From the NCBI GenBank assembly GCA_021795795.1, contig JAJYPA010000040.1, forward strand, positions 1 through 31,568: a stretch of 31,568 nt of DNA, read 5' to 3'. Under the pieces are notes generated by a model. It was not told the origin of the DNA and made no database searches. It was given only the letters and a program-made list of their open reading frames with translations. The stretch's first letter is position 1, and each line of letters starts with the position of its first letter. Shown in pieces: positions 1 through 6,632 of the stretch. The translations under genes and the position numbers were made by a program. The DNA is from Pseudomonadota bacterium. GTDB lineage: Bacteria; Pseudomonadota; Gammaproteobacteria; Halothiobacillales; Halothiobacillaceae.

Positions 1-68
1 CGAACGACTTGTTTACGCCGTTCATGCAACTGCTCCAGGGTTTGAAATCTTGCATCTTCTTTATCCAT
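1..68 (-). CDS. N-terminal fragment, possible IS630-type transposase (runs off window)
   Basis: An open frame begins with ATG at 68 and runs leftwards off the window. The 22 visible residues begin MDKEDARFQTLEQLHERRKQ, a charged helix that resembles the start of the helix-turn-helix domain of IS630-family transposases (DAR...L..L.ERR pattern). Only the N-terminus is visible, so no catalytic residue can be checked. It diverges from the motA fragment 65 bp away, and an IS630-type remnant lies 230 bp to the right, which makes a transposase reading more plausible. I could not find a terminal inverted repeat like that of the neighbouring remnant between 69 and 133, so it need not be the same element. 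It could instead be an unrelated small regulator. Confidence 0.4.
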   Translation of the reverse strand, partial: MDKEDARFQTLEQLHERRKQVV

Positions 69-133
69 GCAAATAAAGACAAAACCCGTTAACAAAAGTT
101 CAATCTTCTATGTTCCGGATCAATAGGACAAGC

Positions 134-296
134 ATGAACGTTATTATCGGATGGGTTTTGCTGTTTGGCTCGGTCATCGTTGGGTTTCTTATATAGCCGG
201 CGGGCATATTGTTGTTCTGTTCCAGCTCGTTGAATATCTGATCATCATTGGGGCCGCGTTGGCTGCCTTAGTGGGAGGAAACTCCGGCAAGACGTA
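134..296 (+). pseudogene. motA: motA N-terminal remnant (flagellar stator), frameshifted and truncated
   Basis: The frame starts at ATG 134 behind an AGGA-type ribosome site and reads MNVIIGWVLLFGSVIVGFLI, closely matching the first membrane helix of MotA, the proton-channel stator subunit of the flagellar motor. It then hits TAG. Removing two bases from the TATATA-like run near 190-196 restores the MotA frame (AGGH, LVEYLIIIGAALAALVGGN, SGK), which corresponds to the GG.LGAL.QP.E.LIIGGAALG....GNS.K region. The remaining roughly 230 residues are absent. Homology stops at about 295, directly before the IS630-type remnant, and I see no MotA continuation after 900. The gene is dead: one dinucleotide-duplication frameshift plus loss of more than 80% of its length. 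An intact copy elsewhere cannot be excluded. Confidence 0.72.
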
Positions 297-300
297 AGGC

Positions 301-313
301 TCCTAGTGTAACG
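301..313 (+). repeat. Left terminal inverted repeat of IS630-type remnant
   Basis: TCCTAGTGTAACG pairs with the inverse of 886-898 with one mismatch. It begins just outside the transposase stop codon (303-305 on the minus strand), so the stop codon lies inside the repeat, as is common in compact IS elements. Confidence 0.72.
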
Positions 314-822
314 TCTCCAACATTTCTTTAGCTTTGGTGACCTTGGCCAAAATGGCGTCAGGCGTTGCGGTCCAGTGATAAGGTTTTGGGTGCGCATTTC
401 GATGTTCAAGATAGGCCGTGATGGCGGCTTTTAACTCATCTACGCTGCGAAAAACACCTCTGCGAATACGTTCTTCGGTGATGTCCCGAAAAAAGCGTTC
501 CACCAAATTCAGTCATGATGCCGATGTCGGCGTAAAGTGCATGTGGAACCGTGGCTTCTTGGTCAGCCACGCCTTCATCTTGGGATGTTTCTGGGTCGCG
601 CAGTTGTCGACAATCAGATGGATATCGAAGCCCTTTTTCGTTTCACGGTCGAGTTTTATCAGAAAGCTTTGGAACTCATCATTGCGATGTCGGGGCAGGC
701 ATTCCCCGATCACACCGTACCCTCGTGAACATTTAAAGCGGCAAACAACGTCGTGATGCCATTTCGATTGTAGTCATACGTCATCGTCCCGGGCCTCAAG
801 CTTTTTGCGGTCGTAATTGAGC
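303..822 (-). pseudogene. IS630-family transposase remnant with nonsense codon and frameshift
   Basis: Read leftwards, the pieces are GTMTYDYNRNGITTLFAALN, then VIGECLPRHRNDEFQSFLIK with the catalytic-aspartate segment IHLIVDNCATQKHP, then HFTPTSAS, a stop, LNLVERFFRDITEERIRRG and the C-terminus. In intact relatives TSAS is followed by Trp and LN. Here TGG has become TGA (513-515). The join between LNVHEGT and VIGECLP needs removal of two bases (GTG expanded to GTGTG at about 711-716). The region before GTMTYDY is not recognisable, and the N-terminal half is missing. The expected second aspartate (IVDN) and the glutamate (VERFF) are preserved, so decay is recent enough to read but has destroyed function. 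Confidence 0.8.
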
Positions 823-885
823 CGTTCTATGTGCATTGGCGTTCTCGTAATGCCAATACACCATATCTATTGTTTTGCATGGGGG

Positions 886-898
886 CGTTACACTGGGA
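886..898 (-). repeat. Right terminal inverted repeat of IS630-type remnant
   Basis: CGTTACACTGGGA is the inverse of the left end with one mismatch. On the minus strand an ATG follows about 5 nt inside (near 880), where the transposase start would be expected, but that frame closes after 17 codons. Confidence 0.7.
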
Positions 899-925
899 AC
901 GTTGATTTTTCATAAATTGCAGACG

Positions 926-949
926 AAAAAAAAGACTCTTGCGAGCCTT
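926..949 (-). terminator. Intrinsic terminator of the RNA-binding protein gene
   Basis: On the minus strand a 7-bp stem (AAGGCTC/GAGTCTT, one G-T pair) with a GCAA tetraloop is followed by eight T. It lies about 90 nt past the stop of the RRM protein gene. A second inverted repeat (GGCTT-A-AAGCC) at about 978-988 lies between the stop and this terminator. Confidence 0.75.
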
Positions 950-1036
950 CTGTAAATTCTGATTCACACCGGAGCCAAAGGCTTAAAGCCGTTGGCCCAT
1001 ACTGTATCTAAGCGTATTACCTAAGAGGTTTTTGGC

Positions 1037-1333
1037 TTAGTGGCGTGAACGGAATTCACCACGATCGCCGCCGCGATCATTGGTACGCTCGCGAGGACGG
1101 GCTTCGTTGACACGAATGTTACGACCATTCAGGTCGGTGTTGTCCAACTGCTCGATGGCAGTCATGCCAGCAGCTTTGTCAGCCATTTCAACAAACGCGA
1201 AACCCTTGGAGCGACCTGTCGCCATGTCCTGGATTACTTTGGCGGATTTAACTTCGCCGAAAGCTTCGAATGCAGAACGAACGTCTGCATCGCCAGATTG
1301 ATAGGACAGGTTGCCAACATAGATATTAATCAT
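1037..1333 (-). CDS. Small RRM-domain RNA-binding protein
   Basis: This is a single RNA-recognition-motif protein of 98 residues. RNP2 is IYVGNL (residues 4-9) and RNP1 is KGFAFVEM (43-50), carrying the aromatic residues that stack on RNA bases. After the RRM (about 2-77) comes a short Arg/Gly/Asp-rich tail, like the cold-induced Rbp proteins of cyanobacteria and many Proteobacteria. The expected role is single-stranded RNA binding in the cytoplasm; the target RNAs cannot be read from the sequence. The start is ATG 1333, with little Shine-Dalgarno complementarity just upstream. The gene is monocistronic, with its own leader hairpin and intrinsic terminator. The family is clear, while a role in cold adaptation is inferred from relatives. 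Confidence 0.9.
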   Translation of the reverse strand: MINIYVGNLSYQSGDADVRSAFEAFGEVKSAKVIQDMATGRSKGFAFVEMADKAAGMTAIEQLDNTDLNGRNIRVNEARPRERTNDRGGDRGEFRSRH

Positions 1334-1355
1334 CGGAAAAAATACTCTCGTACAC

Positions 1356-1390
1356 GTGCTATCGTTTCAACCAAAGGGTTTGTATAGCAC
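1356..1390 (-). promoter_or_regulatory. Leader hairpin upstream of the RRM protein gene
   Basis: GTGCTAT (1356-1362) pairs with ATAGCAC (1384-1390). Inside that loop AACC (1369-1372) can pair with GGTT (1377-1380). The fold would sit about 22 nt before the start codon in the minus-strand transcript. It could be a cold-responsive or autoregulatory leader, but no mechanism is shown. Nothing else recognisable lies between it and the DUF815 stop at 1587. Confidence 0.45.
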
Positions 1391-1586
1391 TAAAACGCAC
1401 CCTTCAGGTGTTTATGGTCGGGCAACAAAACTTGCGCCTTGGTAAACACAACACCGACATTAAAGCAAAAGACATCAATTACAAGCAGTTTTTCATCCTG
1501 AGGTTCGAAATGAGCAGAAGGTGTTGTTAATTGGATAACTTTTGTTTCATTCTTTTGTCATCAAAAACGGGTTTGTCTGTTCGTTC

Positions 1587-2477
1587 TCAAATGTCTGCCA
1601 GGTTTTCTGCGAGCCAGTAACGCACAAACTGGTGCGCAACCCGTCCACTTCGTGACCCACGCAAGCGCGCGAACATGAGCGCTTCTTTCTGCCAACGTGT
1701 TTCATCGCGGATTTTGTCTGTCTGTTCGGGTGTGTCTCCTTCAATGGTTTGAATTTTCGCCCGCACGATATCCAAATATTGATCCTGGTTAAATGGATGG
1801 AATGCCAGCCACAAACCAAACCGTTCGGATAACGAGACTTTTTCATCGATCGCATCGCCTTCGTGTAACTCGCCTTCAACCACTTGTGCGGCCAGATTGT
1901 CCTGCATGGATTCCGGAAGCAGGTGCCTGCGATTTGAGCTGGCGTAGACCAGCACGTTATCAGGTGGCGCCATCAGAGAACCGTCCAGCAACGCTTTCAA
2001 GCCCTTGTAACTGGCATCGTTTGCCTCAAACGACAAATCATCGATGAACAGAATGTATTTTCGGTCCTGATTGCCCAGAATCTGAATCAGATCACCCAGA
2101 GCAGCCAAGCCTTCCCGATCCAGCTCGATCATGCCCAGTTCTTTCCCCCCGTGACGGGTGAGGGTTGCGCGTATGATCGAACTCTTGCCGGTACCGCGAG
2201 CACCCCAAAGGAGCACGTGATTGGCGGGTCTGCCACTCAGAAACAGGCGTGTATTTCGTTCGATTTGTCCAAGCTGTTTTTCTCGATGGAGAAGATCTTC
2301 AACCGGGATCAAGGCAGGATGGTGAATGACTTTGAATCCCGTGTCCGGATGCCAGCGCTGGGCCAGTGCGCGAGGATCCGGTTTTTCCCAGAAGCCCTGT
2401 TTACGCCCGGTTTCCAGTTGCGAGAGGAGTTCGATCAGGCCGGCGATGGATGATTTGGGAGTTTTGTTAAAACGCAT
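1587..2477 (-). CDS. DUF815-family AAA-type ATP-binding protein
   Basis: This is a 296-residue P-loop ATPase with Walker A GARGTGKSS at 92-100 and Walker B YILFIDDLSF at 141-150. The sequence ASSNRRHLLPESM after it is the sensor-1-like segment typical of DUF815. The N-terminal 60 residues carry the family's lead-in (F...P....LIPVEDLL), and the C-terminus has the lid region with RSGRVAHQFVRYW. The start at 2477 is supported by AGAGG seven bases upstream. The biochemical role of DUF815 is not established; it is a cytoplasmic AAA-type protein sometimes loosely called a YifB- or RuvB-like ATPase. It is divergently transcribed from the thioredoxin-like gene at 2631 across about 150 bp that must hold both promoters. 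Confidence 0.88.
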   Translation of the reverse strand: MRFNKTPKSSIAGLIELLSQLETGRKQGFWEKPDPRALAQRWHPDTGFKVIHHPALIPVEDLLHREKQLGQIERNTRLFLSGRPANHVLLWGARGTGKSSIIRATLTRHGGKELGMIELDREGLAALGDLIQILGNQDRKYILFIDDLSFEANDASYKGLKALLDGSLMAPPDNVLVYASSNRRHLLPESMQDNLAAQVVEGELHEGDAIDEKVSLSERFGLWLAFHPFNQDQYLDIVRAKIQTIEGDTPEQTDKIRDETRWQKEALMFARLRGSRSGRVAHQFVRYWLAENLADI

Positions 2478-2630
2478 GTCATGCCTCTTGGCGGATAGCG
2501 GGGGAATAAACGAGACCGTGGCCGCTGAATTTGGTTCTGTATTATTCTACGTTCTCACTGCGCGCATAGGCAGTTTCCTGCCCGAGGATTGTCCGCTGCG
2601 AGCAAAACTTATTGAATTACACACGGATTT

Positions 2631-3116
2631 ATGACCATGCCCGATATGACCGTCCCCGCTGTTTTGTTTGCCTTGGTGCTCCTGATCCTGTTGGGGCAGT
2701 GGTTGGTGGTGCGGCGAGCGAAATCAATGCAGGGCCAAGCGGTGCCTGATGAGTTGCTGCGTGCCTTTCAGTCCACGCAAGTGGCTGACCATTTGGCGCA
2801 TCCGTTTGAAGATCGGTCGGGTATGAATGTTCTGGTGGCTTTCGATGCGCCAAATTGCGGTGCGTGTCGCAAAATGGCTCCGGTTCTGGACATGATTGCC
2901 AAACGATACCCGGACAGGGTTTTTCGCTTATCGGTGATGGAGCATAGAGCGCTGGCACAAACGCTGCGCATCATGGGAACGCCGACGATCCTGCTGGTTC
3001 GAAATGGCCAGATAGTTGAGGTATTTGTCGGCATTACGCCCTTGTCTCGTTTATTGCAGCGCTTGCAGCTATCGTGGCCCGAGATTATGCCCGTGGATAT
3101 TTCTCCTGCTTCGTAG
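2631..3116 (+). CDS. Membrane-anchored thioredoxin-like protein
   Basis: The product has 161 residues. A single N-terminal membrane helix (about 9-27) precedes a thioredoxin-fold domain. The active-site motif is CGAC (76-79) in the context FDAPNCGACRKMAPVLD. The cis-proline is in GTPTILLVRNGQ, and the helix after it contains VGITPLSRLLQRL, matching the thioredoxin C-terminus. With the helix as signal anchor, the domain would face the periplasm unless positive residues after the helix (VVRRAK) hold it in the cytoplasm. The positive-inside rule favours a cytoplasmic domain, so topology is open. Substrates are unknown. It stands alone, separated by 91 bp from the PepSY gene. Confidence 0.8.
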   Translation: MTMPDMTVPAVLFALVLLILLGQWLVVRRAKSMQGQAVPDELLRAFQSTQVADHLAHPFEDRSGMNVLVAFDAPNCGACRKMAPVLDMIAKRYPDRVFRLSVMEHRALAQTLRIMGTPTILLVRNGQIVEVFVGITPLSRLLQRLQLSWPEIMPVDISPAS

Positions 3117-3132
3117 TTGAATGTCGAAGTCA

Positions 3133-3164
3133 CTAATTCTCAGCTAATTCTCGACCGCTATCTT
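3133..3164 (+). promoter_or_regulatory. Direct-repeat operator and promoter of the PepSY/two-component operon
   Basis: CTAATTCTC occurs at 3133-3141 and again at 3144-3152, an exact 9-base repeat with an 11-bp period (one helical turn). This is the arrangement bound by OmpR/PhoB-family response regulators, and CTAATT-N5-CTAATT resembles the PmrA box (CTTAAT-N5-CTTAAT). A plausible -10 (TATCTT, 3159-3164) places the repeat over the -35 region, as for class II activated promoters. The operon it precedes encodes such a regulator. Confidence 0.6.
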
Positions 3165-3207
3165 TGTCCCTGTGCAATGTCTGCACGATTACAGAGGGAT
3201 GAATATC

Positions 3208-3543
3208 ATGAAACGTCAAACTTATCTGGCCGCGCTGGTGGCTCTTTCTGCTCTTGACGTTGGTGGCGCTTATGCATCTTCTCAGCACGAAGGTAACGAT
3301 GCCCTGGCTATTTCTGAGGCAAATATTGGCCTTGCCGATGCTGTGACCGCAGCGGAACAGCATGTCGGTGGTAAGGCTTCAAAAGCCGAGTATGAATCGT
3401 TCCAAGGACAGCGGGTTTTTGATGTGGAAGTGGTCAAGGGGCAGGCAGTCTCAGATGTCAAGGTAGATGCGAATGACGGTAAGGTGATTTCGGTCACAGC
3501 CGATCAGGCCGATCATGATGACTCGGGCGATCGTGCGGACTGA
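3208..3543 (+). CDS. Periplasmic PepSY-domain protein
   Basis: I chose the start at ATG 3208 because AGAGGG lies nine bases upstream; the in-frame ATG at 3199 abuts that site. The product has 111 residues with a signal peptide (MKRQTYLAAL..., predicted cleavage after AYA, residue 23). The mature part is one PepSY repeat: a helix (ADAVTAAEQHVGG), then strands YESFQGQRVFDVEVVKG and VSDVKVDANDGKVISV. The acidic His/Asp tail (DQADHDDSGDRAD) could bind a divalent metal. PepSY domains are thought to inhibit or modulate proteases and sensor kinases in the envelope. It leads a four-gene operon with a membrane protein, response regulator and kinase, so a role in signal input to that kinase is the natural inference. 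Confidence 0.82.
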   Translation: MKRQTYLAALVALSALDVGGAYASSQHEGNDALAISEANIGLADAVTAAEQHVGGKASKAEYESFQGQRVFDVEVVKGQAVSDVKVDANDGKVISVTADQADHDDSGDRAD

Positions 3544-3609
3544 TCCACGATTACTGTCGGGCGCCGTGATGTTCGTTGCGGCGCCGTTTCCAATTTTGGG
3601 AGAAGCTCA

Positions 3610-4392
3610 ATGAATGACGCTCAACTGACCGATGCAAAGACACTGTTCAATAAAGTGCCCGAAGTCATCGCACTTTTCTGGGTTATCAAGATTCTCGCTA
3701 CTACAGTGGGCGAGACAGCGGCTGATTTCCTCAATATCAATCTGAATGTCGGGCTGACGGGCACGGCGATCGTGATGACGGGCTTGCTCGCTGGTTTCCT
3801 GTTCGCACAAGTTAAAACAAAACGTTACACGCCTTGGCTCTATTGGTTAACGGTCGTGTTGATCAGTATCGTCGGTACATTGATTACCGATATTCTGACC
3901 GATCAGCTCGGCGTTCCACTTGAGGCCAGCACGCTTGCTTTCTCCGTTGCCTTGGCTGTGACGTTTGCGGTCTGGTATGCCAGGGAGAAAACACTGTCGA
4001 TCCATCGTATCGATACGCGTGGGCGGGAGCTCTACTATTGGCTCGCGATTCTTTTCACGTTCGCGCTTGGCACGGCGGCCGGTGATCTAGTGGCCGAACG
4101 GATGACGATGGGTTATGCCTACTCGGCATTGATGTTCGGCGGGATGATTGCCGTTGTGACCTTCGCATTTTTCGTGTTCAAGTTGAATGCAGTCCTTGCT
4201 TTCTGGATTGCCTATATCCTGACACGTCCTCTGGGCGCTTCACTTGGCGATTTCCTGTCGCAACCGGTTGCTGTGGGCGGGCTTGGCTTGGGCACGGTTC
4301 AAACCAGTCTTCTGTTTTTTGTGGCCATCTCAAGCCTGGTGGTTTATCTCAGCCTGACCCGTAAAGATGTGATAAAAGCTGAAATCGAGTAA
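3610..4392 (+). CDS. Polytopic membrane protein with four-fold repeat (COG4705-like)
   Basis: The 260-residue hydrophobic protein has about eight membrane helices and no recognised enzyme motif. A short motif recurs four times: VGETAADFL (33-41), VGTLITDIL (88-96), LGTAAGDLV (153-161) and LGASLGDFL (208-216). Each is G-x3-x-D-L/F at the end of a helix. Spacing of 55, 65 and 55 residues implies a duplicated two-motif unit. It resembles the uncharacterised COG4705 'membrane-anchored protein' family. It lies 66 bp after the PepSY gene and 65 bp before the response regulator, which fits an accessory sensor or transporter for the two-component system. The repeated Asp in membrane helices would suit ion or metal binding, but the substrate is unknown. 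A GGGAGAAG ribosome site precedes the ATG. Confidence 0.75.
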   Translation: MNDAQLTDAKTLFNKVPEVIALFWVIKILATTVGETAADFLNINLNVGLTGTAIVMTGLLAGFLFAQVKTKRYTPWLYWLTVVLISIVGTLITDILTDQLGVPLEASTLAFSVALAVTFAVWYAREKTLSIHRIDTRGRELYYWLAILFTFALGTAAGDLVAERMTMGYAYSALMFGGMIAVVTFAFFVFKLNAVLAFWIAYILTRPLGASLGDFLSQPVAVGGLGLGTVQTSLLFFVAISSLVVYLSLTRKDVIKAEIE

Positions 4393-4457
4393 AAGCCATA
4401 TCGAAAAAAGAGTTCGAGGCGCCAGCAGTTCAGTTTTCCGAGGAGCTAAGGAGCGTC

Positions 4458-5120
4458 ATGCGCATTTTATTGGTAGAAGACGATGCCATGATTGGCGAGG
4501 CGGTTTCCACAGCCCTGAAAGATGCCGCATACGCCGTGGACTGGGTGCAAGATGGCAAAACCGCGCTGGCTACGCTCGACAGCGCAGAGCATCAGGTCGT
4601 GTTGCTTGATCTTGGATTGCCCGGACACGACGGTCTTGATGTGTTAAAGCGATTGAGGCAGGCGGGGCGCGACCTGCCGGTGATTATCATCACGGCGCGT
4701 GATGGTGTGGATGATCGTGTGCGGGGGCTGGATCTGGGCGCAGATGACTATCTGGTCAAGCCGTTCGACGTGAATGAGTTGCTGGCGAGGATGCGCGCGA
4801 TTATACGTCGTCAGAGCGGGCAGTCTTCACCCATCCTCAGCAATGGTTATGTCGATCTTGACCCGGCGACTCGCGAGGCTACATGCAGCGGCGTCACTGT
4901 GTTAATGAGTGCGCGCGAATTTGCCTTGCTTCATTCATTACTGTTGCGACCGGGACAGATTCTGACACGGGCAGAACTGGAGGAGCAGATATACGGCTGG
5001 AATGAGGAAGTCGAAAGTAACGCGATTGATTTTCTGATTCATGGCGTCCGCCGCAAGCTGGGGGCGGGCGTCATCAAGAATGTGCGTGGCTCCGGCTGGC
5101 GAGTAGGGACGGCGCCGTGA
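4458..5120 (+). CDS. OmpR-family response regulator (QseB/PmrA-like)
   Basis: The product has 220 residues. The receiver domain (1-115) has acidic pocket residues E7, D8 and D9, phospho-acceptor D51 in VVLLDLGLPG, switch Thr in VIIITARD and Lys in DDYLVKPFD. A winged-helix DNA-binding domain (about 128-218) ends in RGSGWRVG, with the typical VRRKLG recognition helix before it. Length and layout match QseB, PmrA and TctD regulators. The gene follows the membrane protein and overlaps the kinase gene by four bases (GTGA), so regulator and kinase are translationally coupled. A GAGGAGCTAAGGAG site precedes the ATG. It is the obvious candidate to bind the 11-bp-phased repeat at 3133-3152. Confidence 0.92.
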   Translation: MRILLVEDDAMIGEAVSTALKDAAYAVDWVQDGKTALATLDSAEHQVVLLDLGLPGHDGLDVLKRLRQAGRDLPVIIITARDGVDDRVRGLDLGADDYLVKPFDVNELLARMRAIIRRQSGQSSPILSNGYVDLDPATREATCSGVTVLMSAREFALLHSLLLRPGQILTRAELEEQIYGWNEEVESNAIDFLIHGVRRKLGAGVIKNVRGSGWRVGTAP

Positions 5121-6469
5121 CTCGAACATCTCAGGGGCGTTCGGCAAGGAGACACTCACTGCAGATTCGTCTGTCGAAAATGCTGGCAGTGGCCGTTCTC
5201 GTTACGGGGGTCAGCGCTTCGCTTGCTGCGCTTTATTTCGCTTATGACGAGGCTCAGGAGTTTCAGGATGACACTATACGGCAGGTTGCGGCGCTCAGTG
5301 TCGACTTTCCGGCTTCAGGGCGAACCGTGCACCAGCAACTGGATACGGTCAGCAAGTCAGTAGAAGACCCCGAGTCATTGATCCGGATTTATCGCCTCCC
5401 TGATCGTGCGCGTCCTGCCTGGCTGCCGGAGCGGATCGATGCAGGGTTACACACCTTGATGAATCCCGCCGGCCCGGAATCCATCCGGATATTTGTACGA
5501 GATACGGGCGGTGGATCACAGCTTGTTGTGGCTCAATCTACGGAGAGCCGCAACGAAATCGCATTGAACAGCGCCCTGCGCACCTTGATTCCATCTTTAC
5601 TCATGCTGCCGATTCTCATCGGTGTCATTGCATTCATCGTGCGTGCTGAGTTGAAGTCGCTCAAACAACGTTCAAAGGATATTGACCTGCAGGCGGCTGA
5701 ACGTCCGCAACCCGTGTCGGTACAAAACTTGCCGGAAGAAGTGGTGCCGTTTGTCGAAGCCATCAATCGGTTGTTGGCGCGAGTGGATACAATGATTGCT
5801 GAACAACGTCGTTTCATCGCCGATGCGGCCCATGAATTGCGCACGCCACTGACGGCCCTTTCGCTTCAGGCACAGAATCTCTCTGCGGCCAGTTCTCCTG
5901 AAATGATGCGAGAACGTCTTGTGCCACTTAAGGCCGGAATCGAGCGGGCACGGAAGTTGACAGTGCAACTGCTTGATCTGGCCAGACTCCAGTCTGGCGA
6001 GGAATCCTGTCAGGACATCGATCTTGTTGCACTCGCGCGCCAATGGCTGGCTGAGTTCGTTCCGCTGGCCGAAGCCCGACAGATTGATTTGGGCATGGAT
6101 GAATCCGCTTCGATACGTATTCAATCCAACGCACAAGCGCTTGGGCTGGTTATGCGCAATGCGTTGGAGAATGCGCTTAAATATACACCCTCCGGTGGAG
6201 TCGTCACCCTCAGGTTACGAGCAGAGGCTGATGCTGTATTGATCGAAGTTGTTGATACCGGGCCGGGCATTCCAACCGAAAATCAGGCAGCTGTTTTCGC
6301 CCCATTCCACCGCCTGCAGGACGCATCGGGAGAAGGAAGCGGGCTGGGTCTGGCGATTGCCAGAGAGGCGGCCGGTAAACTCGGCGGAGCCGTGTCTGTC
6401 TCTAACAGAGTAGATGCCCATGGCCTGGTGTTTACACTCAGGCTGCCGCGTACGTTCAAAGGCCTATAA
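5117..6469 (+). CDS. Sensor histidine kinase (QseC/PmrB/TctE-like)
   Basis: The product has 450 residues and starts at GTG 5117, inside the regulator's stop. Two membrane helices (about 21-43 and 157-177) bracket a periplasmic sensor region of about 110 residues of the 2CSK_N type. The H-box ADAAHELRTPLTALSLQ carries phospho-accepting H239. The ATP-binding domain shows the N-box NALENALKYTPSGG, G1 DTGPGIP and G2 GSGLGLAIA. The HAMP-like linker is short (about 178-225). The signal sensed is unknown; in this operon a PepSY protein and a polytopic membrane protein are likely partners in the membrane. No terminator follows, so the glycosyltransferase gene 163 bp downstream could receive read-through. 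Confidence 0.92.
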   Translation: MTRTSQGRSARRHSLQIRLSKMLAVAVLVTGVSASLAALYFAYDEAQEFQDDTIRQVAALSVDFPASGRTVHQQLDTVSKSVEDPESLIRIYRLPDRARPAWLPERIDAGLHTLMNPAGPESIRIFVRDTGGGSQLVVAQSTESRNEIALNSALRTLIPSLLMLPILIGVIAFIVRAELKSLKQRSKDIDLQAAERPQPVSVQNLPEEVVPFVEAINRLLARVDTMIAEQRRFIADAAHELRTPLTALSLQAQNLSAASSPEMMRERLVPLKAGIERARKLTVQLLDLARLQSGEESCQDIDLVALARQWLAEFVPLAEARQIDLGMDESASIRIQSNAQALGLVMRNALENALKYTPSGGVVTLRLRAEADAVLIEVVDTGPGIPTENQAAVFAPFHRLQDASGEGSGLGLAIAREAAGKLGGAVSVSNRVDAHGLVFTLRLPRTFKGL

Positions 6470-6489
6470 GTGGTTAACACCTGTCGCAA

Positions 6490-6519
6490 CCGGGCCACGA
6501 TGTTGCAGCCAAAGCCCGG
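6490..6519 (+). other. Inverted repeat between the kinase and glycosyltransferase genes
   Basis: CCGGGC (6490-6495) and GCCCGG (6514-6519) form a 6-bp stem with an 18-nt loop. A competing pair, GCAAC/GTTGC, overlaps it. No T tract follows, so it is not a convincing terminator. The rest of 6470-6632 shows no clear regulatory motif. Confidence 0.35.
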
Positions 6520-6632
6520 TAATGCTTTCCGATGGCGCATTTATGCCTGAAATGGCTTAAAATCAGCCACCTTTTGTTTCAGACACCACATTGTCGGGCC
6601 GTATTTAATGGTTTCGCTCAGGATATTTGCCC

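Larger units (their letters stand above)
299..900 (-). mobile_element. Decayed IS630-family insertion sequence
   Basis: The segment is bounded by near-perfect inverted repeats: TCCTAGTGTAACG at 301-313 and its inverse CGTTACACTGGGA at 886-898, with one mismatch and further partial agreement outside. Between them, on the minus strand, lie broken pieces of a DDE transposase. At about 600 bp the element is roughly half the usual length for this family, so its 5' half has been deleted. IS630 elements target TA, and a TA is present at 295-296 against the left end. I cannot identify a clean TA duplication at the right end. Confidence 0.75.

Noticed and set aside
1547..1879. 110-codon open frame overlapping the DUF815 gene on the same strand
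   Set aside because: It is out of frame inside the C-terminal coding region and shows no conserved pattern.
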